A stretch of DNA of 11,560 bases from Synergistales bacterium (GTDB taxonomy: Bacteria > Synergistota > Synergistia > Synergistales > Aminobacteriaceae): the NCBI GenBank assembly GCA_025997955.1, contig BNVH01000094.1, forward strand, positions 1-11,560, in the 5' to 3' direction. Made by a program: the position numbers and the translations under genes. The notes beneath the pieces are model-generated. The model did not search any database and had not been told where the DNA came from. It was given only the letters and a program-made list of their open reading frames with translations. Below are positions 1 through 7,641 of the stretch, piece by piece (the stretch's first letter is position 1; each line of letters begins with the position of its first letter).

Positions 1-13
1 AATCTTAGAGAAA

Positions 14-877
14 TCAGGATCTCTTAAGGAAGTTTGATTCTATCCATCGGGATATCGCCGCGGATTTTTTATGACGCTTATAAATGAGGTAGCTTTGTTT
101 TTCGTGGGAGCGCATATCCTTAAGAGGAATCTCTATTAGAGAGCCGTCTTCAATCTCTTTTTTTACAATTCCCTCCGGCAAAAAGCAATAATAGTTACCC
201 TCTTTCAGGAACGGAATTATTTTTGAAATAATATTAACGTCCAGCGGGTATAACCTATGGGGCGGAATCAGGTCGCTGATGTTGTCGCCGTTCGTTATAT
301 CGGAAAAAATCACCGGTATCTTTGAAAGTTCATCTCTGGTTATCCCATAGATATATTCTTTATTGCGACTGTTGGTAACGAGCATAAGTGGTTCTTTGAT
401 AAAAGGTTCGCAGACATACCTCGAATGGCGGAATGGGTAGTATGTGTAAGCCACGTCTAAATTATAAGCTCCAAGGTCGGCGATAATCTCGCTGGAATGG
501 GCGATGTTGAGTTTCAGGGATATATTGGGATTCTCTCGCATAAAATTGATGGAGTCGTTTAGGATATAACAGTCGAAAAGAGTGTGAGAACATCCGATGA
601 TTAAGCTATCCATATATTTGATGGACATATTTATTTTCGTAATGGCGGATTCCTCCATTTCGACTATTTTCATCGCGGTGCCGAGAAACATCTCTCCGGC
701 CAAAGTCAGGATTACGTTATTCTTATCCCGCTCAAATAACTTCTGACCAATCTCCGATTCAAGCTCTTTAATGCGACTGCTTATCGTGGACTGAACGACC
801 AATAATTCCTGCGCCGTTTTCGTAAAACTGTTACATCGGGCAACAGTGATAAAAGTCTTTAAAGATTCACTTTTCAT
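14..877 (-). CDS. LysR-type transcriptional regulator
   Basis: DNA-binding regulator of the LysR family, 287 residues (the family is usually about 300). The N-terminal winged helix-turn-helix lies at about residues 3-61: the core runs SFTKTAQELLVVQSTISSRI (17-36), followed by the typical wing LFERDKNNVILTLAG. The rest is the effector-binding domain, which in this family senses a small molecule. It is transcribed divergently from the peptide-importer operon, the classic arrangement for a LysR protein that controls its neighbour and itself. The ATG at 877 is preceded by a purine-rich AAGGGAG at about 10 bases. A palindrome fitting the family's operator lies between it and the importer promoter. 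The effector cannot be read from the sequence; an amino acid or peptide-derived signal is a guess from context. Family assignment is firm; the target is inferred. Confidence 0.93.
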   Translation of the reverse strand: MKSESLKTFITVARCNSFTKTAQELLVVQSTISSRIKELESEIGQKLFERDKNNVILTLAGEMFLGTAMKIVEMEESAITKINMSIKYMDSLIIGCSHTLFDCYILNDSINFMRENPNISLKLNIAHSSEIIADLGAYNLDVAYTYYPFRHSRYVCEPFIKEPLMLVTNSRNKEYIYGITRDELSKIPVIFSDITNGDNISDLIPPHRLYPLDVNIISKIIPFLKEGNYYCFLPEGIVKKEIEDGSLIEIPLKDMRSHEKQSYLIYKRHKKSAAISRWIESNFLKRS

Positions 878-892
878 CGTTACTCGCTCCCT

Positions 893-911
893 TCATCGAA
901 AAAATCGATGA
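893..911. promoter_or_regulatory. Candidate LysR-type operator (T-N11-A palindrome)
   Basis: Perfect inverted repeat: TCATCGA (893-899), five A residues, TCGATGA (905-911). It contains ATC-N9-GAT and therefore the T-N11-A core typical of LysR-family sites. Its centre (902) is about 72 bases upstream of the transcription start expected from the promoter at 938-967, close to the -65 region where LysR proteins usually place their recognition site. It also lies 17-34 bases upstream of the regulator's own start codon, so autoregulation is possible. Binding is inferred. Confidence 0.6.
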
Positions 912-937
912 TGCCGATTAAAATTATTTGTTGGACT

Positions 938-967
938 TTGTTAGTATATTAAGATAAAGTTTATAAT
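938..967 (+). promoter_or_regulatory. Sigma70-like promoter of the importer operon
   Basis: TTGTTA (938-943) matches four of six -35 bases. An 18-base spacer leads to a perfect TATAAT (962-967), so transcription would start near 974 and leave a leader of about 80 bases before the binding-protein gene. The weak -35 and long spacer suit an activator-dependent promoter, which agrees with the upstream LysR-type palindrome. The surrounding DNA is AT-rich, so chance -10 matches are possible. Confidence 0.5.
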
Positions 968-1054
968 ATCATAAAATATCCTCAACAGGCTGTAATGCCT
1001 TCCCAAACAGGAGAGGGATGCGGTATAAAAACACATTTTTGAGGAGGAAAAGTT

Positions 1055-2608
1055 ATGAAAAGAAAGCGTACAGGTATTTGTTGGTTTTTAGCGGCTGTAT
1101 TTATTGCTATGTTGGTAATGGGGTATTTTAGCGACGCAACCGCGGCTGCCGCAAGAGCCGATAAGTTGACGGTTATTCTTTCCGCCGACCCGGCCAATCT
1201 TGACCCGAACGACAGCGATTCACAGACGCATTATCAAGCAGTGAGAAATATTTACGAAACGCTTTTTGTGTACGACGACAACTACAACCTCACTCCGTGG
1301 CTTTGCGAGAAGTACGAATATCAGGATGATTCGACTATTATCCTGCACCTCAGAAAAGGCGTGAAGTTCCATAACGGCGACGAGTTCAAGGCTAACGACG
1401 TCTACTTTACCATCAAGCGGGTTATCGACAACAAGTTGGCGGCGATGGTAGAATTCAGCAATATCTTAATCGACAAGTGTGAAATAATCGACGACTACAC
1501 GTTCAAGTTGGTCACTAACGGGCCTGTCGCCACACAGATTCCGCTTTTGGAGAACCCCGCGGCGGAAATTATGAACGAACGCGCGTACAAAGAAGCCAAC
1601 GGCGACTTCGTCAAGGGCGCCTGTGTGGGCACTGGGCCTTTCCAATTCGTGTCCTACGCTCCTGGCGACCAGCTTCTGCTGAAGGCCTTCGACGGTTATT
1701 GGAGAGAAGGAGAGCCTCACTTCGATAATCTTCTAATTCGATTCATAAGCGACAGCGCCAGCCGCGCTATCGAGGCGGAGACCGGCGGCGCGGATATCGT
1801 TTACGACATCGGCGCTAAAAACTTAGAGAGCGTGAGCGCGGCAAAAGGTGTTAGCATCATCGCGGAGGTAGGGACAAACACCTCCCATCTTCTAATGAAC
1901 ACCTCGGTGGCTCCTTTGGACAACGACTTGGTGCGGCAGGCGGTATGGTACGGCGTGGACGCCAAGATGGCTGTAAAATTAGCTTACGGTGATTTTGGCG
2001 CCGTCGCCACCGATTGGGTGTGCCCCGGCATCAAGGGCTCCAACCCGGATCTCGCGGCGAACTATTTCCCGGCGCGGGACGTCGAAAAGGCTAAGAAATG
2101 TTTAGCGGAAGCCGGTTACGCCAATGGGGTCGAGCTTGAGATCGTCGTTCCGAGCAATAACCAAGAACGCTGCGATATGGCTGAGGTCTTCCAGGCTCAG
2201 CTTGCCGAGGTAGGGATAAAAGTCAAGGTCAACATCATGGAAAGCAGCGCGTGGAACGCCTACATTCTCGCGGGAAAACAGCAGATGACCATTTACGGGT
2301 TTTCCGCCGCCGACTTTGAGGCAGACCGCGCCTTGGTCCAGTTTATGCCGACGAGCGTCAACTACAACATTTGCAAGTTCGACAATAAAGAGTTCCAGGA
2401 AATAACGGCTAAGTCGTTCGTGACATTAGACGAAAACGAAAGATTCCAGCTTTATCGGGACGCCATTACAATCCTGATGAAAAACCACGTCACGATTCCC
2501 CTGTGGTTTAAAGCCCTCAACGCCGCCGTCAAGAACGACGTCACGGGTTTCAAGATCTCCCGTTCTTACGAGCACCATTACCTGCAGTACGTTGCCCCAA
2601 GCAAATAA
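1055..2608 (+). CDS. dppA: Periplasmic peptide-binding protein of ABC importer (family 5 SBP)
   Basis: Solute-binding protein of a dipeptide/oligopeptide/nickel-type ABC importer, 517 residues, the usual size. It captures substrate in the periplasm and delivers it to the permease pair encoded next. The N-terminus is a Sec signal peptide: basic KRKR at 2-5, a hydrophobic core at about 8-25, and a likely cleavage after ARA (33-35). There is no lipobox cysteine, so the protein is soluble and points to a diderm host. Family features follow, including AVRNIYETLF and the LRKGVKFHNGDEFKANDV segment typical of family 5 binding proteins. The ATG at 1055 has a strong GAGGAGG (1041-1047) at seven bases. 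It is first in the operon. The ligand cannot be predicted: this family also binds nickel, heme precursors and glutathione. Confidence 0.93.
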   Translation: MKRKRTGICWFLAAVFIAMLVMGYFSDATAAAARADKLTVILSADPANLDPNDSDSQTHYQAVRNIYETLFVYDDNYNLTPWLCEKYEYQDDSTIILHLRKGVKFHNGDEFKANDVYFTIKRVIDNKLAAMVEFSNILIDKCEIIDDYTFKLVTNGPVATQIPLLENPAAEIMNERAYKEANGDFVKGACVGTGPFQFVSYAPGDQLLLKAFDGYWREGEPHFDNLLIRFISDSASRAIEAETGGADIVYDIGAKNLESVSAAKGVSIIAEVGTNTSHLLMNTSVAPLDNDLVRQAVWYGVDAKMAVKLAYGDFGAVATDWVCPGIKGSNPDLAANYFPARDVEKAKKCLAEAGYANGVELEIVVPSNNQERCDMAEVFQAQLAEVGIKVKVNIMESSAWNAYILAGKQQMTIYGFSAADFEADRALVQFMPTSVNYNICKFDNKEFQEITAKSFVTLDENERFQLYRDAITILMKNHVTIPLWFKALNAAVKNDVTGFKISRSYEHHYLQYVAPSK

Positions 2609-2624
2609 GGCAGAAAAACCGAAA

Positions 2625-2647
2625 ACGGGGAAGAAATCTTTCCCCGT
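2625..2647 (+). promoter_or_regulatory. Intercistronic hairpin between binding-protein and permease genes
   Basis: ACGGGGAA (2625-2632) pairs perfectly with TTCCCCGT (2640-2647) around a seven-base loop, with a possible extra G-T closing pair. No T-run follows, so it is not a strong intrinsic terminator. In many importer operons a hairpin here protects the 3' end of the binding-protein message and attenuates readthrough, so that binding protein outnumbers permease. That role is inferred from position. Confidence 0.6.
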
Positions 2648-2667
2648 AATTTCAATTGAGGTGGCAA

Positions 2668-3633
2668 ATGGCGAGATTTATTTTTAACAGGCTTATTTCA
2701 ATGATTTTCGTTCTGTTGGCGACTCTTGTGATAATTTTTACGTTGATGTACTTTGTTCCGGGAGATCCGGCGATTTCTCTGCTTGGGGAGAACGCGACGA
2801 TTGAGGCCGTTAAGGATATTCACACTAAACTTGGTTTGGACGACCCATATCTTGTCCGGTTGGGCAGGTGCCTGTGGGATTTCGTTCACGCGGATTTCGG
2901 AATTTCCTATAGAAGTAAAACCCCGGTATTTGGCGAGATTATGGCGCGTTACCCGACGACTTTGAAACTGACTCTGGGAAGCACGATTCTCGGTATTTTA
3001 ATCGGAGTATCCGCCGGAATCGTCTCGGCCGTAAAACAATATTCGATATTCGATAGGGTGTTTACGACAATCTCTCTTTTTGGGGCTTCCGCGCCCTCGT
3101 TTTGGCTCGCGATGGTTTTAGTTCTGATATTTTCCTTATGGTTGGGGTGGCTTCCCGCTACTGGAAGCTATGAATTGAAATATTGGCTGTTGCCTGTTTT
3201 TACGATGGGGCTCCAGTGTAGCGCTTTCATTATGCGCATGACGCGCTCCAGTATGCTGGAGGTCATAAGGCAGGATTATGTCCGTACCGCGAGAGCGAAA
3301 GGGCAGACGGAGATGAAAATTATCATCAATCACGCTCTGCGCAACGCCCTTATCCCTATTTTGACGGTGACGGGAATGAGGCTGTGCGGTCTTCTCGGGG
3401 GTTCCGTCTTAGTGGAAACGGTCTTCGCTCTGCCTGGGATAGGCAAGTACATACTCGACAGCGTCAGCTTTCAGGATTATCCGGTTGTGCAGGGTGGCGT
3501 AATGTGGATATGCTTCAACTGCGTAGTGATAACCTTTATTATTGATATGCTGTATGGAGCCGTTGATCCGCGCATAAGAAGCATGTACGGTGTCAAAAAA
3601 CTGTCCCGGCGGCAAAGCGTGAAGGAAGTGTGA
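2668..3633 (+). CDS. dppB: Peptide ABC transporter permease, DppB/OppB type
   Basis: Inner-membrane permease that forms half of the importer channel. I start it at ATG 2668 (321 residues), because GAGGTGG at 2658-2664 is then a proper ribosome-binding site; the in-frame TTG at 2656 is too close to any such site. TM1 spans about residues 9-29 and is followed by the VPGDP motif (30-34) typical of DppB/OppB. Further hydrophobic segments lie near 97-122, 131-159 and 173-190, and toward the C-terminus. The cytoplasmic EAA loop, which docks on the ATPases, is DYVRTARAKG (203-212) followed by HALRNALIPI. The ending with DPRIRSMYG is also family-typical. It pairs with the next permease, five bases downstream. 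Confidence 0.93.
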   Translation: MARFIFNRLISMIFVLLATLVIIFTLMYFVPGDPAISLLGENATIEAVKDIHTKLGLDDPYLVRLGRCLWDFVHADFGISYRSKTPVFGEIMARYPTTLKLTLGSTILGILIGVSAGIVSAVKQYSIFDRVFTTISLFGASAPSFWLAMVLVLIFSLWLGWLPATGSYELKYWLLPVFTMGLQCSAFIMRMTRSSMLEVIRQDYVRTARAKGQTEMKIIINHALRNALIPILTVTGMRLCGLLGGSVLVETVFALPGIGKYILDSVSFQDYPVVQGGVMWICFNCVVITFIIDMLYGAVDPRIRSMYGVKKLSRRQSVKEV

Positions 3634-3638
3634 CGACG

Positions 3639-4484
3639 ATGAGCAGAAAAAGCCCTATGAGCAACGCCTGGCGGAAATTGAAAACAAACAGATGGGCGAT
3701 GGTAAGCTTAGTTATAATCGTGTTTCTTTTTCTTGTAGCTATTTTTGCGCCCATCCTGACTCCATACAACTACGCCGCGCAAAACTACGAGAGCGTCTTG
3801 AAAGCGCCAAGTTTAGCTCACCCTTTCGGAACCGATAACTTCGGCCGGGATGTTTTGAGCCGCGTCATTTACGGAAGCCGGTATACCATGTTTATAGGTT
3901 TTGGTTGTATCACCGCGGCTGCTGTCATTGGAGTGACGCTGGGGCTGATTGCCGCTTATTTCCCAAAGTTTGACAACATCATTATGCGAGTAGTGGACAT
4001 CGTCATCGGCATGCCCACAATGACCTTACTGATGTGTATCATCGCAGTTTTGGGCGTCAGTATAACCAATATGGTTATCGCCCTTTGCGTGACGTTCATC
4101 CCCAATTTCGCTCGGGTGACGAGGGCTCAGGCCCTGACGGTGAAGAACCAGGAATTCATTGAGGCGGCCGTTGCGATAGGGGCCAACGACAGGAGAATTT
4201 TATTGAAGCATATACTCCCCAATTCACTTGCCCCCATTATCGTCGAGTACAGCCTCAGCACCGGCAACTTGGTTTTATGGAGCGCCTCACTGAGTTTTAT
4301 CGGTATGGGTGTCCAGCCGCCCATCCCTGAATGGGGTTTGATGATCTCGGCGGGGCGAGGCTATCTCAGGTCGGCATGGTTTCTCGCGATTATTCCAGGA
4401 TTAGCTATCATTCTCCTGACCTTCGTTCTCAACTACTTAGGCGATGGGCTTCGCGACGCCTTGGACCCCAGGCTCAACAAGTGA
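3639..4484 (+). CDS. dppC: Peptide ABC transporter permease, DppC/OppC type
   Basis: Second inner-membrane permease, 281 residues from ATG 3639. AAGGAAG (3622-3628) sits ten bases before this ATG but only one base before the in-frame GTG at 3630, so the ATG is preferred. The N-terminal cytoplasmic stretch and first membrane helix (about residues 20-42) are followed by the DppC hallmark HPFGTDNFGRDVLSRVIYGS. The ATPase-contacting EAA loop is FIEAAVAIGANDRRILLKH followed by LPNSLAPI. The C-terminal LSFIGMGVQPPIPEWG and GDGLRDALDPRL motifs are standard for the family. The previous gene ends five bases upstream. With DppB it forms the heterodimeric channel; nothing appears broken. Confidence 0.93.
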   Translation: MSRKSPMSNAWRKLKTNRWAMVSLVIIVFLFLVAIFAPILTPYNYAAQNYESVLKAPSLAHPFGTDNFGRDVLSRVIYGSRYTMFIGFGCITAAAVIGVTLGLIAAYFPKFDNIIMRVVDIVIGMPTMTLLMCIIAVLGVSITNMVIALCVTFIPNFARVTRAQALTVKNQEFIEAAVAIGANDRRILLKHILPNSLAPIIVEYSLSTGNLVLWSASLSFIGMGVQPPIPEWGLMISAGRGYLRSAWFLAIIPGLAIILLTFVLNYLGDGLRDALDPRLNK

Positions 4485-4502
4485 TTGGAGCTGGTAATTC
4501 AG

Positions 4503-5498
4503 ATGAACGATAAAAATAAACTTCTGGAAATAGAGAGGCTCTCCGTGCGGTACATAGTCAATAACGTCGTAGTCGAAGCCGTCACGGATCTTTCTCTCAA
4601 TGTTGAGGAGGGGGAATACGTCGGATTAGTGGGGGAGACCGGCGCGGGCAAAACTACAACCGCGCTTGCGGCTATGGGGCTTATTCCCGATCCGCCTGGC
4701 AAAATAACAAGCGGGTGTATACGCTTCGAGGGTGAGGACCTGCTACGCAAGACCCCTAAGCAAATGCGAAAAATAAGGGGAAGCTCCATTTCGATGATAT
4801 TTCAGGACCCAATGACGTCTCTCAATCCCGTCATCAATATAGGGGATCAGATTATGGAGGTTATTCTCCTGCATAACAAAATATCGAAAGGGGAGGCGAC
4901 GCTCAAAGCCCAAAAAATGCTGGAGATGGTGGGCATAAGCGCAAATAGGTACCCAGAGTTCCCCCATCAGTTTTCCGGGGGAATGAAACAAAGGGTTATG
5001 ATAGCCTGCGCATTGGCCTGCAATCCTAAGCTTCTTATAGCGGACGAACCGACAACCGCTTTGGATGTGACAATTCAGGCTCAGATTTTAGAGTTGATCG
5101 AAAACCTGAAAAAAGAGTTCAACACCGCTATGCTGATGATCACTCACGACCTTGGCGTCGTGTCAGAGGTCTGCGACAGGGTCGCGGTCATGTACGCGGG
5201 AAACATCGTGGAGCAGGGTTCCGTCTCAGCGGTGTACCAGAATTCCGCCCATCCTTACACCGTTGGTCTTTTCAACTCTCTCCCCGACTTGGACGAGGAT
5301 ACAGAACGGCTCACACCCATTCCCGGTATAATGCCCGATCCTTCAAACCTCCCGAAGGGATGTTCTTTTGCTCCCCGATGCTCGTTTTGTTCGAGGCAAT
5401 GTGAGGAAGAGCAGCCCGATACAATTGAGATTGAGCATGGACATAAAATCGCGTGTTTTAATTTTCGCCATTTATTGACGGCTTCGGAGGGCAAATAA
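4503..5498 (+). CDS. dppD: Peptide ABC transporter ATPase, DppD/OppD type
   Basis: Cytoplasmic ATPase that powers the importer. I start it at ATG 4503 (331 residues). An in-frame TTG at 4485 abuts the stop of the previous gene but has no ribosome-binding site, whereas GGAG at 4487-4490 serves the ATG at a slightly long distance. Walker A is GETGAGKT (44-51), followed by Q-loop FQDPMTSLNP, signature FSGGMKQR, Walker B LLIADEPTTALD and H-loop MITHDL, all intact. The C-terminal oligopeptide-transporter extension has a cysteine-rich motif, GCSFAPRCSFCSRQC with a later AC; related DppD proteins use such cysteines to hold an iron-sulfur cluster. The stop overlaps the next start by one base (TAATG), implying translational coupling. 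Confidence 0.94.
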   Translation: MNDKNKLLEIERLSVRYIVNNVVVEAVTDLSLNVEEGEYVGLVGETGAGKTTTALAAMGLIPDPPGKITSGCIRFEGEDLLRKTPKQMRKIRGSSISMIFQDPMTSLNPVINIGDQIMEVILLHNKISKGEATLKAQKMLEMVGISANRYPEFPHQFSGGMKQRVMIACALACNPKLLIADEPTTALDVTIQAQILELIENLKKEFNTAMLMITHDLGVVSEVCDRVAVMYAGNIVEQGSVSAVYQNSAHPYTVGLFNSLPDLDEDTERLTPIPGIMPDPSNLPKGCSFAPRCSFCSRQCEEEQPDTIEIEHGHKIACFNFRHLLTASEGK

Positions 5499-6460
5499 TG
5501 GATACTTTGTTGTCCATCAGGGATTTAAAAAAATATTTTCCGACAAAATATGGCACGCTCCACGCTGTGGATGGGGTGTCTTTCGATATAAAACGAGGCA
5601 CAACCTTGGGCGTCGTCGGAGAATCGGGTTGCGGTAAATCCACGCTGGGCCGCGTGATATTGCACCTCCTCAGCCGCACCGACGGAAGCATCCATTTTGA
5701 AGGCGAGGACATCAGCGATGTATCCCCTGAGAAAATACACGAACTGCGCAGGAATATGCAGATTATTTTTCAGGATCCCTTTTCGTCCATCGATCCGCGC
5801 ATGACCGTCAGTCAGATTATCGGCGAACCCTTGGAGATTTATAACGTATGCAAAAATAAAGCGGAGTACCGCGACCAGGTCAGGTCAATCATGGACACGG
5901 TGGGATTGGACAGCCGTTTGGAAAGCTACTACCCTCACGAATTAGACGGCGGGCGTAGACAGCGGATAGGCATTGGGCGAGCTTTAATGCTAAATCCAAA
6001 GTTCATTGTCTGCGACGAGCCAGTCTCCGCTCTCGACGTGTCCATTCAGGCGCAGATATTGAATCTGATGCAGGATCTGCAGGCGGAGAGAAAACTGACC
6101 TATATTTTCATCACCCATAACCTTTCCGTGGTAAAGCATATATCGGACGAAATCGTCGTGATGTATTTGGGCGTTATGGTGGAAAAGGCCAAGTCCAAGG
6201 AACTGTTCAAAAAACATTTTCATCCCTACACCAAGGCCCTTATCTCGGCCATACCCAGAATCAAGAAAGTCGATAAACATAAACGCATTATTCTCAAAGG
6301 AGAGCTGTCCTCACCAATCGACCCTCCCGACGCGTGCCGTTTTGCCCCCCGATGCAACCACGCGGAGGATATATGCAAGCATACCCAACCCGCTCTCTTA
6401 GAGATATCCGAAGACCATTTTGTCGCTTGCCATCGGGCAAGGGAACTCAGCGACATTTAA
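5498..6460 (+). CDS. dppF: Peptide ABC transporter ATPase, DppF/OppF type
   Basis: Second cytoplasmic ATPase of the importer, 320 residues, working as a heterodimer with the preceding protein. The ATG at 5498 overlaps the upstream stop by one base, with CGGAGGG just before it. Walker A is GESGCGKS (41-48), Q-loop FQDPFSS, Walker B FIVCDEPVSALD and H-loop FITHNL. The signature motif reads LDGGRRQR in place of the textbook LSGGQ; I recall this Asp form from other DppF-like proteins, so it is probably a subfamily trait, not damage. The C-terminal extension GELSSPIDPPDACRFAPRC and a further two cysteines matches the family. It ends 14 bases before the racemase gene, so that enzyme is probably co-transcribed. 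Confidence 0.94.
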   Translation: MDTLLSIRDLKKYFPTKYGTLHAVDGVSFDIKRGTTLGVVGESGCGKSTLGRVILHLLSRTDGSIHFEGEDISDVSPEKIHELRRNMQIIFQDPFSSIDPRMTVSQIIGEPLEIYNVCKNKAEYRDQVRSIMDTVGLDSRLESYYPHELDGGRRQRIGIGRALMLNPKFIVCDEPVSALDVSIQAQILNLMQDLQAERKLTYIFITHNLSVVKHISDEIVVMYLGVMVEKAKSKELFKKHFHPYTKALISAIPRIKKVDKHKRIILKGELSSPIDPPDACRFAPRCNHAEDICKHTQPALLEISEDHFVACHRARELSDI

Positions 6461-6474
6461 TCCGTGTGAGCGTT

Positions 6475-7623
6475 ATGGAATATCAACAGGATAGAGCGTG
6501 GATGGAAGTCGACCTCGGCGTTGTAGCGCGTAACTACCTGAACATCAACGCGCGTCTCAGCAAGGGATGTCGGATTATAGCGGTTATCAAAGCGAACGCC
6601 TACGGTTTGGGGGCTGTGAACATCGCGAGGGTTTTTGAACGGCTCGGCTGCCCTGCCTTTGCGGTTGCCACTATTGAGGAAGCGATGGAACTTCGAAACG
6701 GCCGGATATATACCCCGGTGTTGATTCTAAGCCCTGTAAACCCCGCTTATGCCGCGACAGCCGCTTCGCACAATTTCCAGGTTACGCTCGTTGACTACAG
6801 GCAGGCGAAGGCGCTTTCCGACGCGGCGCTTAGTTGCGGAAAAAAATTGGAGGGGCACATCAAAATAGATTCGGGGTTGAGCCGCTTTGGGTTGGTGATC
6901 AAAAACCGCCCCGACGAATCGATAAGCGAAATGAAAGAGATTATGTCGCTGCCGGGACTGAACGTAATCGGTGTTTTTACGCATACGAGCGCTTTCGGAG
7001 ACGGCCGCGCCGAGCTGGAAAGAGACGAATTAGAGCTGTTCGCGCAAACCGTCTCAAAACTCAAGGAAGTGAATCCATATCTTAAAGCGCACTGCCTCAG
7101 CTCTTCCACGCTCTCGCGGTTTCCCGAGTACAGTTATGACTTTGTTCGCATCGGGGCATTATATTCGGGAACGCACCCAGAGTATTCGTCAAAGTTCGAC
7201 GTCGCTCAGGCTGTCGGTCTAAAGGCGCGTATCATGCAGACTAAGTTGCTGGAAGATGGCGCCGCCGTCAGTTATGGGGCCACGTTCGTCACTCAACGCC
7301 TCACGAGAATAGCGATAGTGTCGATAGGCTACGCGGACGGACTTAGAAGGAGCTTGTCCAACAGAGGATTCATGATCGTTCAGGGGAGGAAAGCGCCTAT
7401 AATCGGCAAAATATGTTGTGATTGCACTATTCTTGACGTGACGGACATCCCGGAGGCGCGTGAGGGGGACGTTGTCACCATCTTCGGCCGCGACCGTGAC
7501 GAGGAACAGTACGTTTATCATTACGCGGACATTTATCCCGGTTCCGTTTCGGAGGTCACGGCAACTTTGACATCGCGTATTCCACGTTTTTATTTGGGGA
7601 GTACGGAGGAAGCTAAATTTTAG
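6475..7623 (+). CDS. alr: Alanine-racemase-family PLP enzyme (fold type III)
   Basis: PLP-dependent amino-acid racemase, 382 residues, interconverting L- and D-alanine or a related amino acid. The start is ATG 6475; the longer frame from 6334 overlaps the upstream ATPase gene and is unlikely. The Schiff-base lysine is K39 in AVIKANAYGLG and the opposite catalytic base is Y267 in VSYGATF. K130 and R137 lie in HIKIDSGLSRFG, and R225 in RIGALYSG should contact the PLP ring nitrogen. Departures from the classical enzyme: RIGALYSG where R-x-G-x-x-LYG is usual, THTS where THFA is usual, and GKICCDC where a CMDQ-like motif is usual (the Met-Asp pair becomes Cys-Asp). These sit near the active-site entrance, so a substrate other than alanine (serine, for example) is possible. 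The position inside a transport operon favours catabolism over cell-wall supply. Confidence 0.88.
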   Translation: MEYQQDRAWMEVDLGVVARNYLNINARLSKGCRIIAVIKANAYGLGAVNIARVFERLGCPAFAVATIEEAMELRNGRIYTPVLILSPVNPAYAATAASHNFQVTLVDYRQAKALSDAALSCGKKLEGHIKIDSGLSRFGLVIKNRPDESISEMKEIMSLPGLNVIGVFTHTSAFGDGRAELERDELELFAQTVSKLKEVNPYLKAHCLSSSTLSRFPEYSYDFVRIGALYSGTHPEYSSKFDVAQAVGLKARIMQTKLLEDGAAVSYGATFVTQRLTRIAIVSIGYADGLRRSLSNRGFMIVQGRKAPIIGKICCDCTILDVTDIPEAREGDVVTIFGRDRDEEQYVYHYADIYPGSVSEVTATLTSRIPRFYLGSTEEAKF

Positions 7624-7641
7624 AAGGGATCTGATGCAGAA

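Noticed and set aside
943..948. TATACT on the minus strand as a promoter for the LysR gene
   Set aside because: The DNA here is AT-rich enough for chance matches and no convincing -35 accompanies it.
1018..1131. 37-codon ORF starting in the leader of the binding-protein gene and overlapping it out of frame
   Set aside because: AGGAG lies only four bases before the ATG, the peptide has no features, and most of it is an out-of-frame reading of the signal-peptide region.
6334..6474. Upstream extension of the racemase frame
   Set aside because: It would overlap the end of the dppF-type gene by more than 120 bases in another frame, and the added residues match no part of alanine racemases.
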